DNA of 64,000 nucleotides, from positions 543,764 to 607,763 of the forward strand of contig NZ_JASJOC010000002.1 in NCBI RefSeq assembly GCF_030068615.1, written 5' to 3'. Below, in pieces: positions 63,951-64,000 of the stretch. The first letter of the stretch is position 1. Each line of letters begins with the position of its first letter. Source of the stretch: Halostagnicola sp. A-GB9-2. Lineage in GTDB: Archaea > Halobacteriota > Halobacteria > Halobacteriales > Natrialbaceae. The notes beneath the pieces are model-generated. The model was given only the letters and a program-made list of their open reading frames with translations. It ran no database searches and was not told the origin of the DNA. Position numbers and translations under genes: made by a program.

Positions 63951-64000
63951 ACTCCCTCTTTCGGTGACTCCCTCTTGAACCGTTCGCTGACGGTCGAGAG

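Overview
The window is a GC-rich, gene-dense chromosomal segment of a halophilic archaeon, most likely of the Natrialba/Haloterrigena/Natronorubrum type (the genus is an inference). The evidence: strongly acidic proteins throughout; archaea-only genes (NOP5/fibrillarin pair, archaeal Sm protein with L37e, pantoate kinase with phosphopantoate ligase, geranylgeranylglyceryl phosphate synthase, geranylgeranyl reductase, DUF63, PAC2); haloarchaeal signatures (Bat-type HTH regulators, gamma-glutamylcysteine ligase GshA, a MEDS-domain histidine kinase); and TATA elements about 27 bases before many start codons, as expected for leaderless mRNAs.

Layout. 1-10 kb: an RND/MMPL exporter overlapping a TrmB-type regulator, a VOC protein, an RNase Z-like hydrolase, an NSUN-type RNA methyltransferase coupled to a PUA-like protein, a PAC2 protein and a geranylgeranyl reductase. 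10-23 kb: an aldo-keto reductase, a surface-glycan pair (DUF354 + WecB), a PAPS-reductase-like protein, a lower-GC membrane-protein patch, a sugar-type locus (PfkB kinase + Gfo/Idh/MocA oxidoreductase, divergent from an SLC13 transporter) and a BCCT osmolyte transporter. 23-32 kb: glutaredoxin, alpha/beta hydrolase, Tat-lipoprotein PQQ sugar dehydrogenase, split YeeE/YedE sulfur transporter, aspartoacylase-like protein, tRNA-Leu(CAA), SDR, inositol-monophosphatase family protein and DUF63. 32-46 kb: NOP5-fibrillarin, GshA, winged-helix regulator, a degenerate M24 protein, TyrRS, a large histidine kinase, several small membrane proteins and a zinc metalloprotease. 46-64 kb: Lsm-L37e, threonine synthase, methyltransferase, AzlCD, GGGP synthase, Bat-type regulator, sirtuin, a VapB-VapC fusion remnant, AspRS followed by a perfect 155-bp tandem duplication, a secreted lipase-like protein, two overlapping CPA2 antiporters, two CoA-pathway enzymes, a formyltransferase-like protein and an amidohydrolase.

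Most of the window is ordinary core genome. I did not find a clear multi-gene defence island, prophage, CRISPR array or intact transposon. The spots most worth a second look are the 155-bp duplication at the aspS 3' end, the antitoxin-toxin fusion upstream of aspS, the cluster of perfect inverted repeats downstream of tyrS, the M24-fold protein lacking three of five metal ligands, and the formyltransferase-like protein with an altered active-site motif. Domain positions are approximate, and family names come from recognising motifs by eye, not from searches.
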